From the NCBI GenBank assembly GCA_910585565.1, contig CAJUFC010000091.1, positions 1-7,466 on the forward strand: a DNA stretch of 7,466 nucleotides, read 5' to 3'. This document shows, piece after piece, positions 1 to 4,919 of this stretch. The stretch is from an uncultured Eggerthellaceae bacterium (GTDB taxonomy: Bacteria; Actinomycetota; Coriobacteriia; Coriobacteriales; Eggerthellaceae). Under the pieces are notes generated by a model. That model had not been told where the DNA came from. It ran no database searches and was given only the letters and a program-made list of their open reading frames with translations. Both the position numbers and the translations under genes were made by a program. How positions within the stretch are numbered: position 1 is the stretch's first letter; each line of letters begins with the position of its first letter.

Positions 1-362
1 AAGAGCGCCGCGGCGTTCTGCACGTCGAACACGGGGCAGGGCAAACACCCCACCTCCCGATAGAGGATCAAGAGGTCCTGGTATCCGGCATGAAAGAGCT
101 TGACCGTGCTCTCGTCAGTAAGCAGGGGTGCCAAGACCGCCAAGTCCTCCACCCCGAACGGGTCCACGATCGCGACCTCGTCCTCGGTCGCAAGCTGCAA
201 AAGGCACAGGTTCGGATAGTACGTCTTTTCGCGCAGGAACTCCGTGTCGATGGCCAAAACCGGCGAGCCCTTGGCCCGGAGCACGAACGCCTCTAGCTCT
301 TCTTGGGTGTCGATGTAGCTCAATTTGGTTACCGCATTCTGTCTGTCTAGTACTATATTCAT
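1..362 (-). CDS. rnd: Ribonuclease D, N-terminal part (cut by window edge)
   Basis: This is a DEDD-family 3'-5' exoribonuclease, which in the cytoplasm trims the 3' ends of tRNA precursors and other small structured RNAs. I translated the minus strand by hand from an ATG at 360-362; about 120 codons are present and the rest lies beyond the left edge. Exo motif I is visible as AIDTEFLREKTYYPNLCLLQ (residues 37-56, catalytic D39 and E41). Exo motif II is visible as KLFHAGYQDLLIL (88-100, D96). The TYYPNLCLLQL block is typical of RNase D. Exo motif III and any HRDC domain would be off the window. The start is moderately sure: the frame is open back to this ATG, but no good Shine-Dalgarno precedes it, so the message could be leaderless or begin at a downstream TTG (codon 14). 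The gene is divergent from the lipid kinase gene, with a 27-base gap. Confidence 0.92.
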   Translation of the reverse strand, partial: MNIVLDRQNAVTKLSYIDTQEELEAFVLRAKGSPVLAIDTEFLREKTYYPNLCLLQLATEDEVAIVDPFGVEDLAVLAPLLTDESTVKLFHAGYQDLLILYREVGCLPCPVFDVQNAAAL

Positions 363-367
363 ATAAT
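362..367 (+). promoter_or_regulatory. Candidate -10 box for the lipid kinase gene
   Basis: A perfect TATAAT lies 22 bases before the GTG start of the kinase gene and would give a leader of roughly 15 bases. No convincing -35 box sits 16-18 bases upstream. The box overlaps the first codon of the divergent rnd gene. Confidence 0.5.
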
Positions 368-394
368 CATAGCAACTGATAGGACGACCGTGAA
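366..394 (-). promoter_or_regulatory. Candidate rnd promoter, overlapping the kinase promoter
   Basis: On the minus strand, TTCACG (394-389) and TATGAT (371-366) are separated by 17 bases. They resemble -35 and -10 boxes. The -10 ends only three bases before the rnd ATG, so a transcript from it would have essentially no leader. The -35 lies inside the first codons of the divergent kinase gene. This assignment is from pattern only. Confidence 0.35.
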
Positions 395-1298
395 ACTGCT
401 TGTGTTGAACAATCTGTCATCGGGACTGGGCGACGGCGCCATCTTTGACTACATCCGCACGATGCTGGAAGACGGCGACGAGGTGGTCATTCGCGCGAGC
501 GACGGCACCACCGACATGAGGACGTTTCTGCACGACGCGGAGCGATTCGATGCCGTCGTGACCGCAGGCGGCGACGGATCGTCGTCGTCCATCGTCTACC
601 TCTTGCGCGACACCGGCATCCCCATCCTCCCCTTCCCTGCCGGCACGGCCAACCTGCTGTCGGCCAACCTCGAGTCACCCGAGGAGCCGCATGCGCTCGT
701 CGCCATGACGCGCGACTTCCAAACGATGGACTTCGACCTCGGCGAGATCGAGTTCCCCGACGGCGTGAAGCACGGCTTCACCATCATGGCCGGCGCCGGC
801 TACGACGCCAAGATCATGAAAGACGCCGAGCCGGGCAAGAAGATATTCGGTCCGATGGCGTATTTCACCTCCGCCGTCGCGAACCCGATGCCGCAGTTCT
901 CCACGTTCAAGCTCGAGATCGACGGCAAGACGATCGAGAGCAGCGGCGTGGGGGTGCTCATCATCAACTTCTCGCGCATCCAGTTCGACATCACGGTCGT
1001 CCACGAGAACCGCCCCCGCGACGGTGCCTTCGACATCGTGGTGCTCAACACGAAAGACGCCTTCGGGCTGATACCGGCGCTCTTCACAGCACTGCTCGAC
1101 CGCAGCGGCGACTTCCCGGCGCGCCCTGACGCGCTCGAGGTCTATCGCGGCAGCAACGTGCGCGTGGAGGCAGACCCACCGCTGCAGGTGCAGTTCGACG
1201 GCGAGCTGGCTGACCGCACCACGCCATTTACCGCACGCGTGCTGCCCGAAGCGGCCCGCTACATCGTCAGCAAGGAATGCATCAAGCACTTCTCGTAG
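390..1298 (+). CDS. Diacylglycerol kinase-family lipid kinase (YegS/DgkB-like)
   Basis: A 302-residue protein of the diacylglycerol kinase catalytic family, which uses ATP to phosphorylate a lipid hydroxyl such as diacylglycerol, probably at the inner face of the membrane. The N-terminal nucleotide-binding lobe carries the family glycine-rich motif AGGDGSSSS (residues 59-67). The following PFPAGTANLL (81-90) corresponds to the usual PLGTxNDxAR loop. The C-terminal beta lobe contains GAGYDAKIMKD (about 135-145) and ends with the characteristic QVQFDGE (about 270-276). The length is normal for single-domain bacterial members. The GTG start is chosen because AGGA (381-384) lies five bases ahead and no earlier start fits. 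The exact lipid substrate (diacylglycerol, undecaprenol, sphingoid base or a phosphatidylinositol precursor) cannot be read from the sequence. The gene is followed by a large hairpin with no T-tract. Confidence 0.9.
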   Translation: MKLLVLNNLSSGLGDGAIFDYIRTMLEDGDEVVIRASDGTTDMRTFLHDAERFDAVVTAGGDGSSSSIVYLLRDTGIPILPFPAGTANLLSANLESPEEPHALVAMTRDFQTMDFDLGEIEFPDGVKHGFTIMAGAGYDAKIMKDAEPGKKIFGPMAYFTSAVANPMPQFSTFKLEIDGKTIESSGVGVLIINFSRIQFDITVVHENRPRDGAFDIVVLNTKDAFGLIPALFTALLDRSGDFPARPDALEVYRGSNVRVEADPPLQVQFDGELADRTTPFTARVLPEAARYIVSKECIKHFS

Positions 1299-1307
1299 CG
1301 CGCCTGC

Positions 1308-1343
1308 CAGCACGTCTGTGTCGCGCGCCTCACAGACGTGCTG
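1308..1343. other. 13-bp perfect inverted repeat after the lipid kinase gene
   Basis: CAGCACGTCTGTG (1308-1320) and its exact reverse complement (1331-1343) flank a 10-base GC-rich loop, ten bases after the kinase stop codon. Neither strand has a T-tract after it, so it is not a classical intrinsic terminator. It could be a 3' stabilising hairpin, a U-less terminator, or a protein-binding palindrome. A weaker hairpin, CCCGC/GCGGG (1355-1359/1370-1374), follows. Confidence 0.7.
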
Positions 1344-1385
1344 AATGCGCCACACCCGCCAGAATCCACGCGGGCACGTCGGCGT

Positions 1386-1403
1386 GCATCGATGCGCATA
1401 TGC
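1386..1403. repeat. Two adjacent short perfect palindromes
   Basis: GCATCGATGC (1386-1395) abuts GCATATGC (1396-1403). Both are self-complementary and share the GCAT half-site. They sit about 140 bases upstream of the 63-residue protein gene, where an operator could lie, but palindromes this short also occur by chance. Confidence 0.35.
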
Positions 1404-1457
1404 ATCTGATTTGTTACAGGTATGTGAAATCTTCCCCATGAATGGTTCCCTTTTCGG

Positions 1458-1486
1458 GGTGAGTGGTGGTAGGCTTGCCACTCGCC
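1458..1486 (+). promoter_or_regulatory. Leader hairpin upstream of the small-protein gene
   Basis: GGTGAGTGG (1458-1466) pairs with CCACTCGCC (1478-1486) through nine pairs, one of them G-U, around an 11-base loop. It ends 50 bases before the start codon. If transcription begins upstream it would form in the 5' untranslated region. I could not match it to a known riboswitch class, and I found no convincing -35/-10 pair for this gene. Confidence 0.45.
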
Positions 1487-1536
1487 GTTTTCGGACGGCA
1501 TGCGACCGCAATCACACGACACGAGAGAGGGACATC

Positions 1537-1728
1537 ATGAACGCATATCTCATAGCGGCAAAAGCCAACGCATGGGAGATCGACCAGCATGTGGGGCGCG
1601 CCATCGAGGCGAACCAGCCCGACTACCTGATCGAGGCCATCGGCCGCGGCGAGGGCAGCAACCCGGAAGAGCGAGAGAAGACGCTGGGCCACGACAAGTT
1701 TCTCGGGGGGCTCTTCAGCCTGAACTAA
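1537..1728 (+). CDS. Small uncharacterised protein (63 aa)
   Basis: I do not recognise this protein. The ATG at 1537 is preceded by a purine-rich Shine-Dalgarno, GAGAGG (1525-1530), with six bases of spacing, and the gene ends in TAA just before a strong terminator, so it looks like a real single-gene transcription unit. The product is soluble and mixed-charge: an Ala-rich, probably helical N-terminal half (MNAYLIAAKANAWEIDQH, residues 1-18, then a stretch to about residue 37), a Gly/Glu/Arg-rich middle (RGEGSNPEEREK, 37-48), and a short hydrophobic tail ending GGLFSLN. It has no cysteines, signal peptide or membrane span. The frame is open further upstream, but an earlier start would run through the structured leader and lacks a ribosome site. 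Its neighbours (lipid kinase, tRNAs) say nothing clear about its role. Confidence 0.72.
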   Translation: MNAYLIAAKANAWEIDQHVGRAIEANQPDYLIEAIGRGEGSNPEEREKTLGHDKFLGGLFSLN

Positions 1729-1742
1729 GCACGCACGCGCTC

Positions 1743-1776
1743 GCTGGCATCGCCAGCAGCCTTCCCAGAGGCTTTT
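1743..1776 (+). other. Two small hairpins between small-protein gene and terminator
   Basis: GCTGGC/GCCAGC with a three-base loop (1743-1757) is directly followed by AGCCT/AGGCT (1758-1773) leading into TTTT (1773-1776). The second could be a weak intrinsic terminator. Together with the strong terminator downstream they make a three-hairpin tail. Confidence 0.45.
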
Positions 1777-1782
1777 CGACAC

Positions 1783-1810
1783 CGACCCTCGAGAGAGGGT
1801 CGTTTTTTTT
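1783..1810 (+). terminator. Strong intrinsic terminator of the small-protein gene
   Basis: CGACCCTC (1783-1790) pairs perfectly with GAGGGTCG (1795-1802) around a GAGA tetraloop. Eight T residues follow at once (1803-1810). This is a textbook rho-independent terminator for plus-strand transcription. It also shields the facing tRNA unit from read-through. Confidence 0.93.
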
Positions 1811-1890
1811 ATATGCTGCGCTGCTGGACGAAAGCCACGCATCTTGAGCGATCTGAGCAGTTCGCAGCCATCTCGTCGTTCCGTGTCAGC

Positions 1891-1929
1891 CAAAACAAAA
1901 CAGGCCAGAGGAGAACATCCTCTGGCCTG
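1891..1929 (-). terminator. Intrinsic terminator of the tRNA-Leu/tRNA-Val unit
   Basis: A 12-bp perfect stem (1901-1912 with 1918-1929) and a five-base loop lie eight bases past the tRNA-Val 3' end. Read on the minus strand, the stem is followed by TTTTGTTTTG (1900-1891), which gives a good interrupted U-tract. Confidence 0.92.
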
Positions 1930-1937
1930 CGTGTTCA

Positions 1938-2012
<75 letters not shown>

Positions 2013-2015
2013 TAA

Positions 2016-2104
2016 TGGTGTCGGAGGCGGGATTTGAACCCGCACACCCGAAATGTGGGCACTAGCACCTCAAGCTAGCGTGTCTGCCGTTCCACCACTC
2101 CGAC
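2016..2104 (-). tRNA. tRNA-Leu, anticodon GAG
   Basis: An 89-base class II tRNA with encoded CCA. The acceptor stem is GTCGGAG/CTCCGAC, the anticodon stem is CTAGC/GCTAG around TTGAGGT (anticodon GAG, reading CUC and CUU), there is a long variable arm between the anticodon and T stems, and the T arm is GCGGG-TTCAAAT-CCCGC. The long variable arm supports Leu identity. It is the first gene of a two-tRNA unit. Confidence 0.97.
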
Positions 2105-2147
2105 ATTTGCCGTTTCGCACAAGCGTTGCGTGCGGACAGCGGAAGCT

Positions 2148-2175
2148 ATTCTAGCAGAACGAAATCGGGACGCAA
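2148..2175 (-). promoter_or_regulatory. Promoter of the tRNA-Leu/tRNA-Val unit
   Basis: On the minus strand, TTGCGT (2175-2170), 16 bases, then TAGAAT (2153-2148) preceded by TGC form an extended -10 promoter. Transcription would start near 2141, giving a leader of about 36 bases before tRNA-Leu. It sits just past the terC stop codon. I saw no terminator between terC and the tRNAs, so read-through may also contribute. Confidence 0.7.
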
Positions 2176-2189
2176 CACCTTCGAGGAAA

Positions 2190-3110
2190 TTATTTGCCCT
2201 CGGTCGAAGATGCGCCGTCCGCGGAATCGCTCGCAGGCGCCTCAGCCACCGTCGAGCTGCCGGCAGCCAAGCTGTTGCAGTAGTCTGCGGCCGTCACGAA
2301 CGCACCGTCATGCCGCACGAGGCCCTGCTCGTCGAGATAGCGGCCGAGGTTGGCGTTGTAGCGCATCTGGATGAGCTCAAGGATGACCGCGAACACCATG
2401 GCGAAGTACACCATGACCTTCTCGAGGTGCATGTCCAAGACCTCGATGCCCGTCGTGATACCGAGCGAGTCGAGCGCCAGCAAGAGCCCCACGACCACGA
2501 TGAACACGAGGGCCAGTATCTTCATCTCCACGTTCTTGTTGATGAACGCCGAGATGGGGTCGATGAACACCATCATGAGCACGATCGCGATGATGACGGC
2601 CAATATCATGACGATGAGGTGATCGGCCAGCCCCACCGCCGTGATGACCGAGTCGATGGAGAACACGAGATCCATCACCATGATCGTGCCGATGGCCTGC
2701 GGCAGCCCCAGAGTGTGGCGCGCTTTGTGCTCTTCATGCAGCTCGGCCTTCACCTCGTTGAGGCGCATCATGCCCACCAGCTCGCTGATGCCCTTGTAGA
2801 TGAGATAGCCGCCGCCAGCCAGCATGACCAGGTCGCGCACGCTGAAGTCATGGTGAAGCGCCCCCAGATCGATCGTGAACAGCGTCGCCTGCAGGTGCAC
2901 GAGCCAGCTGGCGAAGCAGAGGAAGATGCATCGCATCACGAGCGCGCCCGCAAGCCCCAGCTTGCGGCCGATGTGCTGCTTGTCGATAGGCAGCCGGTCG
3001 GTCGTGATGGAGATGAAGACGATGTTGTCCACCCCGAGCACGATCTCAAGGAAGGTGAGGGTGATGAGGCTGATCCATGCCTCTGGCGTTGTGAATATCG
3101 AAAGGTCCAT
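2190..3110 (-). CDS. TerC/YkoY-family integral membrane protein, probable metal (Mn) exporter
   Basis: A 306-residue inner-membrane protein of the TerC family. Characterised members such as B. subtilis YkoY/YceF and E. coli Alx are linked to manganese efflux and metallation of exported enzymes; the family was first named for tellurite resistance. Two signature motifs in membrane segments are clear: LEIVLGVDNIVFIS (residues 21-34) and MDLVFSIDSVITAVGL (146-161), with conserved acidic residues E22, D28, D147 and D153 that fit metal coordination. I count about seven hydrophobic segments (near 12-34, 52-72, 92-110, 138-160, 164-186, 196-215, 232-248). A cytosolic loop (115-135) is rich in charge and His. 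The tail (from about 285) is Ser/Ala/Asp-rich and looks disordered. The ATG start has only a weak upstream AGG, and the transcript may be leaderless. No yybP-ykoY riboswitch fits in the short upstream gap. Substrate is inferred from family. Confidence 0.93.
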   Translation of the reverse strand: MDLSIFTTPEAWISLITLTFLEIVLGVDNIVFISITTDRLPIDKQHIGRKLGLAGALVMRCIFLCFASWLVHLQATLFTIDLGALHHDFSVRDLVMLAGGGYLIYKGISELVGMMRLNEVKAELHEEHKARHTLGLPQAIGTIMVMDLVFSIDSVITAVGLADHLIVMILAVIIAIVLMMVFIDPISAFINKNVEMKILALVFIVVVGLLLALDSLGITTGIEVLDMHLEKVMVYFAMVFAVILELIQMRYNANLGRYLDEQGLVRHDGAFVTAADYCNSLAAGSSTVAEAPASDSADGASSTEGK

Positions 3111-3117
3111 ACGCTAC

Positions 3118-3145
3118 AGCCTATCAAAGTTCCCTAGTTGGTCAA
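3118..3145 (-). promoter_or_regulatory. Candidate terC promoter, leaderless type
   Basis: On the minus strand, TTGACC (3145-3140), 16 bases, then TAGGCT (3123-3118) stand seven bases before the terC ATG. A TAnnnT box at this distance from the ATG is the pattern of actinobacterial leaderless genes. The -35 box abuts the extended -10 of the divergent gene. Confidence 0.45.
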
Positions 3146-3154
3146 TGGTATAAT
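3146..3154 (+). promoter_or_regulatory. Extended -10 promoter of the 327-aa protein gene
   Basis: TGGTATAAT is a perfect extended -10 element; transcription would start near 3161, leaving a leader of about 27 bases. The region 17 bases upstream has no good -35, which extended -10 promoters can tolerate. Confidence 0.65.
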
Positions 3155-3187
3155 CGACGGCGTTACCAATTATTAGGAGTCGGGAAA

Positions 3188-4171
3188 TTGCAGCACAAGT
3201 CAACCGGGAACCCACGGGAGGCAGGGCGCGGCAGGCACGCCAGCATCCCTCTCGGCGATTCGAAGCAAACCGCCCAGCAAGATATCGCAGCACGCAATCC
3301 GGCCCCTGTTGACTCCCCTCCTGCTCCCCCGCGTCAGCATCTGACGCCAGGCGAGCCGCACAAGCCTAAGAGGCTCGCCACCGAGCTGGGCATCGAGTCT
3401 CCCAACGGAAGCCCCTACCGGCCGAGCAGGAGCAACCCCAACGTTCACTACCTGAGCGGAGACATCCTCGCACGCCCCTTGGATCTGCCCAGGCGAGAGC
3501 GCATCGGGCTGTACCTGGCCATCGCCATCGCGGTGGTCATCTCGGGCGTATTCCTCTACTTCTTCTTGGACGCGACCGCGAACGCGCCGGCACGCGAGCT
3601 CGAGAAGATGGAGGAGAGCCTTGCACGGGACGTTTCGCTCGACCTGCCCGACATGGTGTCCTTGCTCGGCTTGGACGACGCTGCCATCGACGCCAAGCTC
3701 AAGGAGACGGGCGCCACCTTCTTCGAGCGCAAGCCGGCAGGAACGGCCGAGCCCTACGAGATCATCAAGCTGCCCCAAGACGTCACGCTCCTCCAGGCAG
3801 GAGAGTTGTACGCCCTGGGCGTGAGCAAGCTCACCGCCCCCCAGGCCGCGCTGCTCCTCAACGGGTCATGGGACCTCAACATCGAGCGCAAGAACGGCAT
3901 CAACATGAGCCTGCACTATGCCGACTTCAAGTCGGGGTCGCTGGACAACGCCATCACCAACGCGCTCGTTGCCGAGAACTTGGCCCAGAACGGCGAGCCT
4001 GACCGCGGCGAGGACGACGGATACGGCAATGCGTATGCCACCGGCTCTCTTGCTGCCGCAGACAAGAACTACACGTGGACCGTGTCGGCCTGCCCGCTCA
4101 AGCAGATCTACTCTGTTGCCGGCCTGCCCGACGACGCCGTCTACGTCGGCATTCGCATCAAGTCAGCGTAA
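3188..4171 (+). CDS. Uncharacterised single-span membrane protein (327 aa)
   Basis: I do not recognise a named family. The TTG start is supported by a strong AGGAG (3175-3179) eight bases ahead and a promoter just upstream. The protein has three parts. Residues 1-105 are polar, Pro/Arg/Lys-rich and probably disordered (for example DSPPAPPRQHLTPGEPHKPK, 42-61). Residues 106-128 are one strong hydrophobic segment (GLYLAIAIAVVISGVFLYFF). Residues 129-327 are a mixed, likely folded domain of about 200 residues with one cysteine (302). The basic PRRER just before the span predicts an N-in, C-out topology, placing the C-terminal domain outside the membrane. This domain starts with a charged helix (ARELEKMEESLARDV) and ends in a beta-rich stretch (YVGIRIKSA). 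There is no cleavable signal or lipobox. It is transcribed alone, divergent from terC, with no obvious plus-strand terminator. A cell-envelope role is possible but is inference. Confidence 0.88.
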   Translation: MQHKSTGNPREAGRGRHASIPLGDSKQTAQQDIAARNPAPVDSPPAPPRQHLTPGEPHKPKRLATELGIESPNGSPYRPSRSNPNVHYLSGDILARPLDLPRRERIGLYLAIAIAVVISGVFLYFFLDATANAPARELEKMEESLARDVSLDLPDMVSLLGLDDAAIDAKLKETGATFFERKPAGTAEPYEIIKLPQDVTLLQAGELYALGVSKLTAPQAALLLNGSWDLNIERKNGINMSLHYADFKSGSLDNAITNALVAENLAQNGEPDRGEDDGYGNAYATGSLAAADKNYTWTVSACPLKQIYSVAGLPDDAVYVGIRIKSA

Positions 4172-4211
4172 GCAAAAGCCAGCCTCTAAAGACAGCCTCT
4201 ACAAGTCAGCG
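4159..4211 (+). repeat. Short direct repeats at the 3' end of the 327-aa protein gene
   Basis: CAAGTCAGCG occurs at 4159-4168, covering the last sense codons, and again at 4202-4211. Between them CAGCCTCTA occurs twice (4180-4188 and 4193-4201). The copies are 43 and 13 bases apart, not multiples of three. They suggest small local duplications after the stop codon. Confidence 0.6.
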
Positions 4212-4215
4212 CAAT

Positions 4216-4235
4216 AAAAAGGCCCCCGCAAGGGC
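4216..4235 (-). terminator. Probable terminator after tRNA-Cys
   Basis: On the minus strand, GCCC (4235-4232) pairs with GGGC (4225-4222) around a six-base loop, followed by CTTTTTATT. The stem is short but GC-only and the T-tract is good. It lies about 43 bases past the tRNA-Cys 3' end and would close the glycolysis-secG-tRNA block. Confidence 0.65.
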
Positions 4236-4278
4236 ACTCTGTTCGCGTATCGCTGCACATATATATAAGAGGGAAAGA

Positions 4279-4352
4279 TGGAGGCGACGCCCGGATTCGA
4301 ACCGGGGGTGAAGGCTTTGCAGGCCTCTGCCTTACCACTTGGCCACGTCGCC
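4279..4352 (-). tRNA. tRNA-Cys, anticodon GCA
   Basis: A 74-base cloverleaf with encoded CCA. The acceptor stem is GGCGACG/CGTCGCC, the anticodon loop is CTGCAAA (anticodon GCA, reading UGC and UGU) closed by AGGC/GCCT, and the T arm is CCCGG-TTCGAAT-CCGGG. It lies 52 bases downstream of tRNA-Gly, with a terminator-like hairpin between them. No separate promoter is visible in the 18 bases between hairpin and gene. Confidence 0.97.
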
Positions 4353-4360
4353 ATCCCGTA

Positions 4361-4396
4361 AGAAACAAAAGAGCCGGAGGTCGAAACCTCCGGCTC
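4361..4396 (-). terminator. Terminator-like hairpin between tRNA-Gly and tRNA-Cys
   Basis: An 11-bp perfect stem (4371-4381 with 4386-4396) has, on the minus strand, a TTCG tetraloop and is followed by TTTTGTTTCTT (4370-4360). By shape it is an intrinsic terminator for tRNA-Gly. Because tRNA-Cys lies directly behind it, termination must be partial or the hairpin may serve in processing. Confidence 0.85.
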
Positions 4397-4404
4397 GGAA
4401 GTTC

Positions 4405-4480
4405 TGGAGCGGACAACGGGGTTCGAACCCGCGACCCCCACCTTGGCAAGGTGGTGCTCTACCAGCTGAGCCATGTCCGC
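4405..4480 (-). tRNA. tRNA-Gly, anticodon GCC
   Basis: A 76-base cloverleaf with encoded CCA. The acceptor stem is GCGGACA/TGTCCGC, the D arm is GCTC/GAGC, the anticodon stem is CCACC/GGTGG around TTGCCAA (anticodon GCC, reading GGC and GGU), and the T arm is GCGGG-TTCGAAC-CCCGT with one wobble pair. It has its own promoter. The Gly(GCC)-Cys(GCA) order also occurs in the E. coli glyW-cysT-leuZ operon. Confidence 0.97.
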
Positions 4481-4492
4481 ATTGCGTAGGAT

Positions 4493-4521
4493 ATGTTACT
4501 CGAACGTTTTACTCATTGCAA
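4493..4521 (-). promoter_or_regulatory. Promoter of the tRNA-Gly gene
   Basis: On the minus strand, TTGCAA (4521-4516), exactly 17 bases, then TAACAT (4498-4493) form a near-consensus vegetative promoter. Transcription would start about six bases before the mature tRNA-Gly 5' end. Confidence 0.75.
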
Positions 4522-4539
4522 GTAAAAATATCCACAAAT

Positions 4540-4572
4540 TGGCAAAATTTCCTGTGATGCGAAATCTTGCCA
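4540..4572 (-). terminator. Possible secG terminator hairpin
   Basis: On the minus strand, TGGCAAGATTTC (4572-4561) pairs with GAAATTTTGCCA (4551-4540) through 12 pairs, one of them G-U, around a nine-base loop. A T-rich but interrupted stretch (ATTTGTGGATATTTTT) follows. It could be a weak terminator for secG ahead of the tRNA-Gly promoter, or just an mRNA 3' structure. Confidence 0.5.
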
Positions 4573-4574
4573 GG

Positions 4575-4598
4575 TCCGCGTACGTATCGCTACGCGGA
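4575..4598 (-). other. Inverted repeat spanning the secG stop codon
   Basis: TCCGCGTA (4575-4582) and TACGCGGA (4591-4598) are perfect reverse complements with an eight-base loop. The right arm includes part of the secG TAG stop codon and its last codons. No T-tract follows on either strand. Confidence 0.5.
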
Positions 4599-4847
4599 AG
4601 CGATGGTGCCGTGCGGGAAGATGACCATCAACACGATGAGCGACACCATGAACACGATCGCGCACACGATGGTGATGCGGTCGAGATTCTTCTCGATGAT
4701 GCTCGTGCCCGTCTGGGTGGAGTACATCGAGCTGGCGATCATCTCGGAGATGCCAGTCCCTTTGCCTGAGTGCATGAGGATGAAGATGATGAGGCCGATG
4801 CCTGACAGGAACATCAGGATCAGAAATATGATTGCTAGAGGTGACAA
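4590..4847 (-). CDS. secG: Preprotein translocase subunit SecG
   Basis: An 85-residue SecG, the small accessory subunit of the SecYEG channel that aids SecA-driven protein export across the cytoplasmic membrane. It has the family layout of two membrane segments (about residues 4-25 and 58-77) joined by a loop carrying HSGKGTG (26-32) and then EKNLDR (52-57), both SecG hallmarks. The length is typical. The start is TTG: an in-frame TAA lies eight codons upstream, no ATG or GTG lies between, and the next ATG would cut into the first membrane span. The Shine-Dalgarno is weak (AAGAAAGAAG, about ten bases away). It follows gpmI by 64 bases on the same strand and has its own promoter, so it can be expressed independently of glycolysis genes. 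Placement next to pgk-tpiA is common in actinobacteria. Confidence 0.93.
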   Translation of the reverse strand: MSPLAIIFLILMFLSGIGLIIFILMHSGKGTGISEMIASSMYSTQTGTSIIEKNLDRITIVCAIVFMVSLIVLMVIFPHGTIASA

Positions 4848-4890
4848 GGTCGCACGCTTCTTTCTTCGGTTTTATGCATACAAAATGCGC

Positions 4891-4919
4891 ATTATATCCA
4901 ATGGAATCGTCTTAGGCAA
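4891..4919 (-). promoter_or_regulatory. secG promoter, overlapping the gpmI stop codon
   Basis: On the minus strand, TTGCCT (4919-4914), exactly 17 bases, then a perfect TATAAT (4896-4891) form a near-consensus promoter. Its -35 lies in the last codons of gpmI and touches its stop codon. The start would be near 4884, giving a secG leader of about 37 bases. Confidence 0.75.

Noticed and set aside
675..1511. A 278-codon minus-strand open frame opposite the lipid kinase
   Set aside because: It is a composition shadow of the kinase gene, running through the hairpins at 1308-1343, with no ribosome site or domain.
2130..3137. A 335-codon plus-strand open frame opposite terC
   Set aside because: The product is dominated by His, Asp, Glu and Arg, the antisense image of a hydrophobic protein. 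terC on the other strand has clear motifs and membrane segments.
3111..3187. Manganese-sensing yybP-ykoY riboswitch ahead of terC
   Set aside because: The gap is only 77 bases, is shared with a divergent promoter, and the likely terC start site is at or near the ATG, so there is no room for the aptamer.
4257..4268. TATATATA-like tract downstream of tRNA-Cys as a promoter
   Set aside because: It has no paired -35 and no gene starts downstream of it on either strand before a tRNA or a gene end.
4186..4474. Minus-strand open frames across the two tRNA genes
   Set aside because: They are chance reading through tRNA-Cys and tRNA-Gly, which fold as complete cloverleaves.
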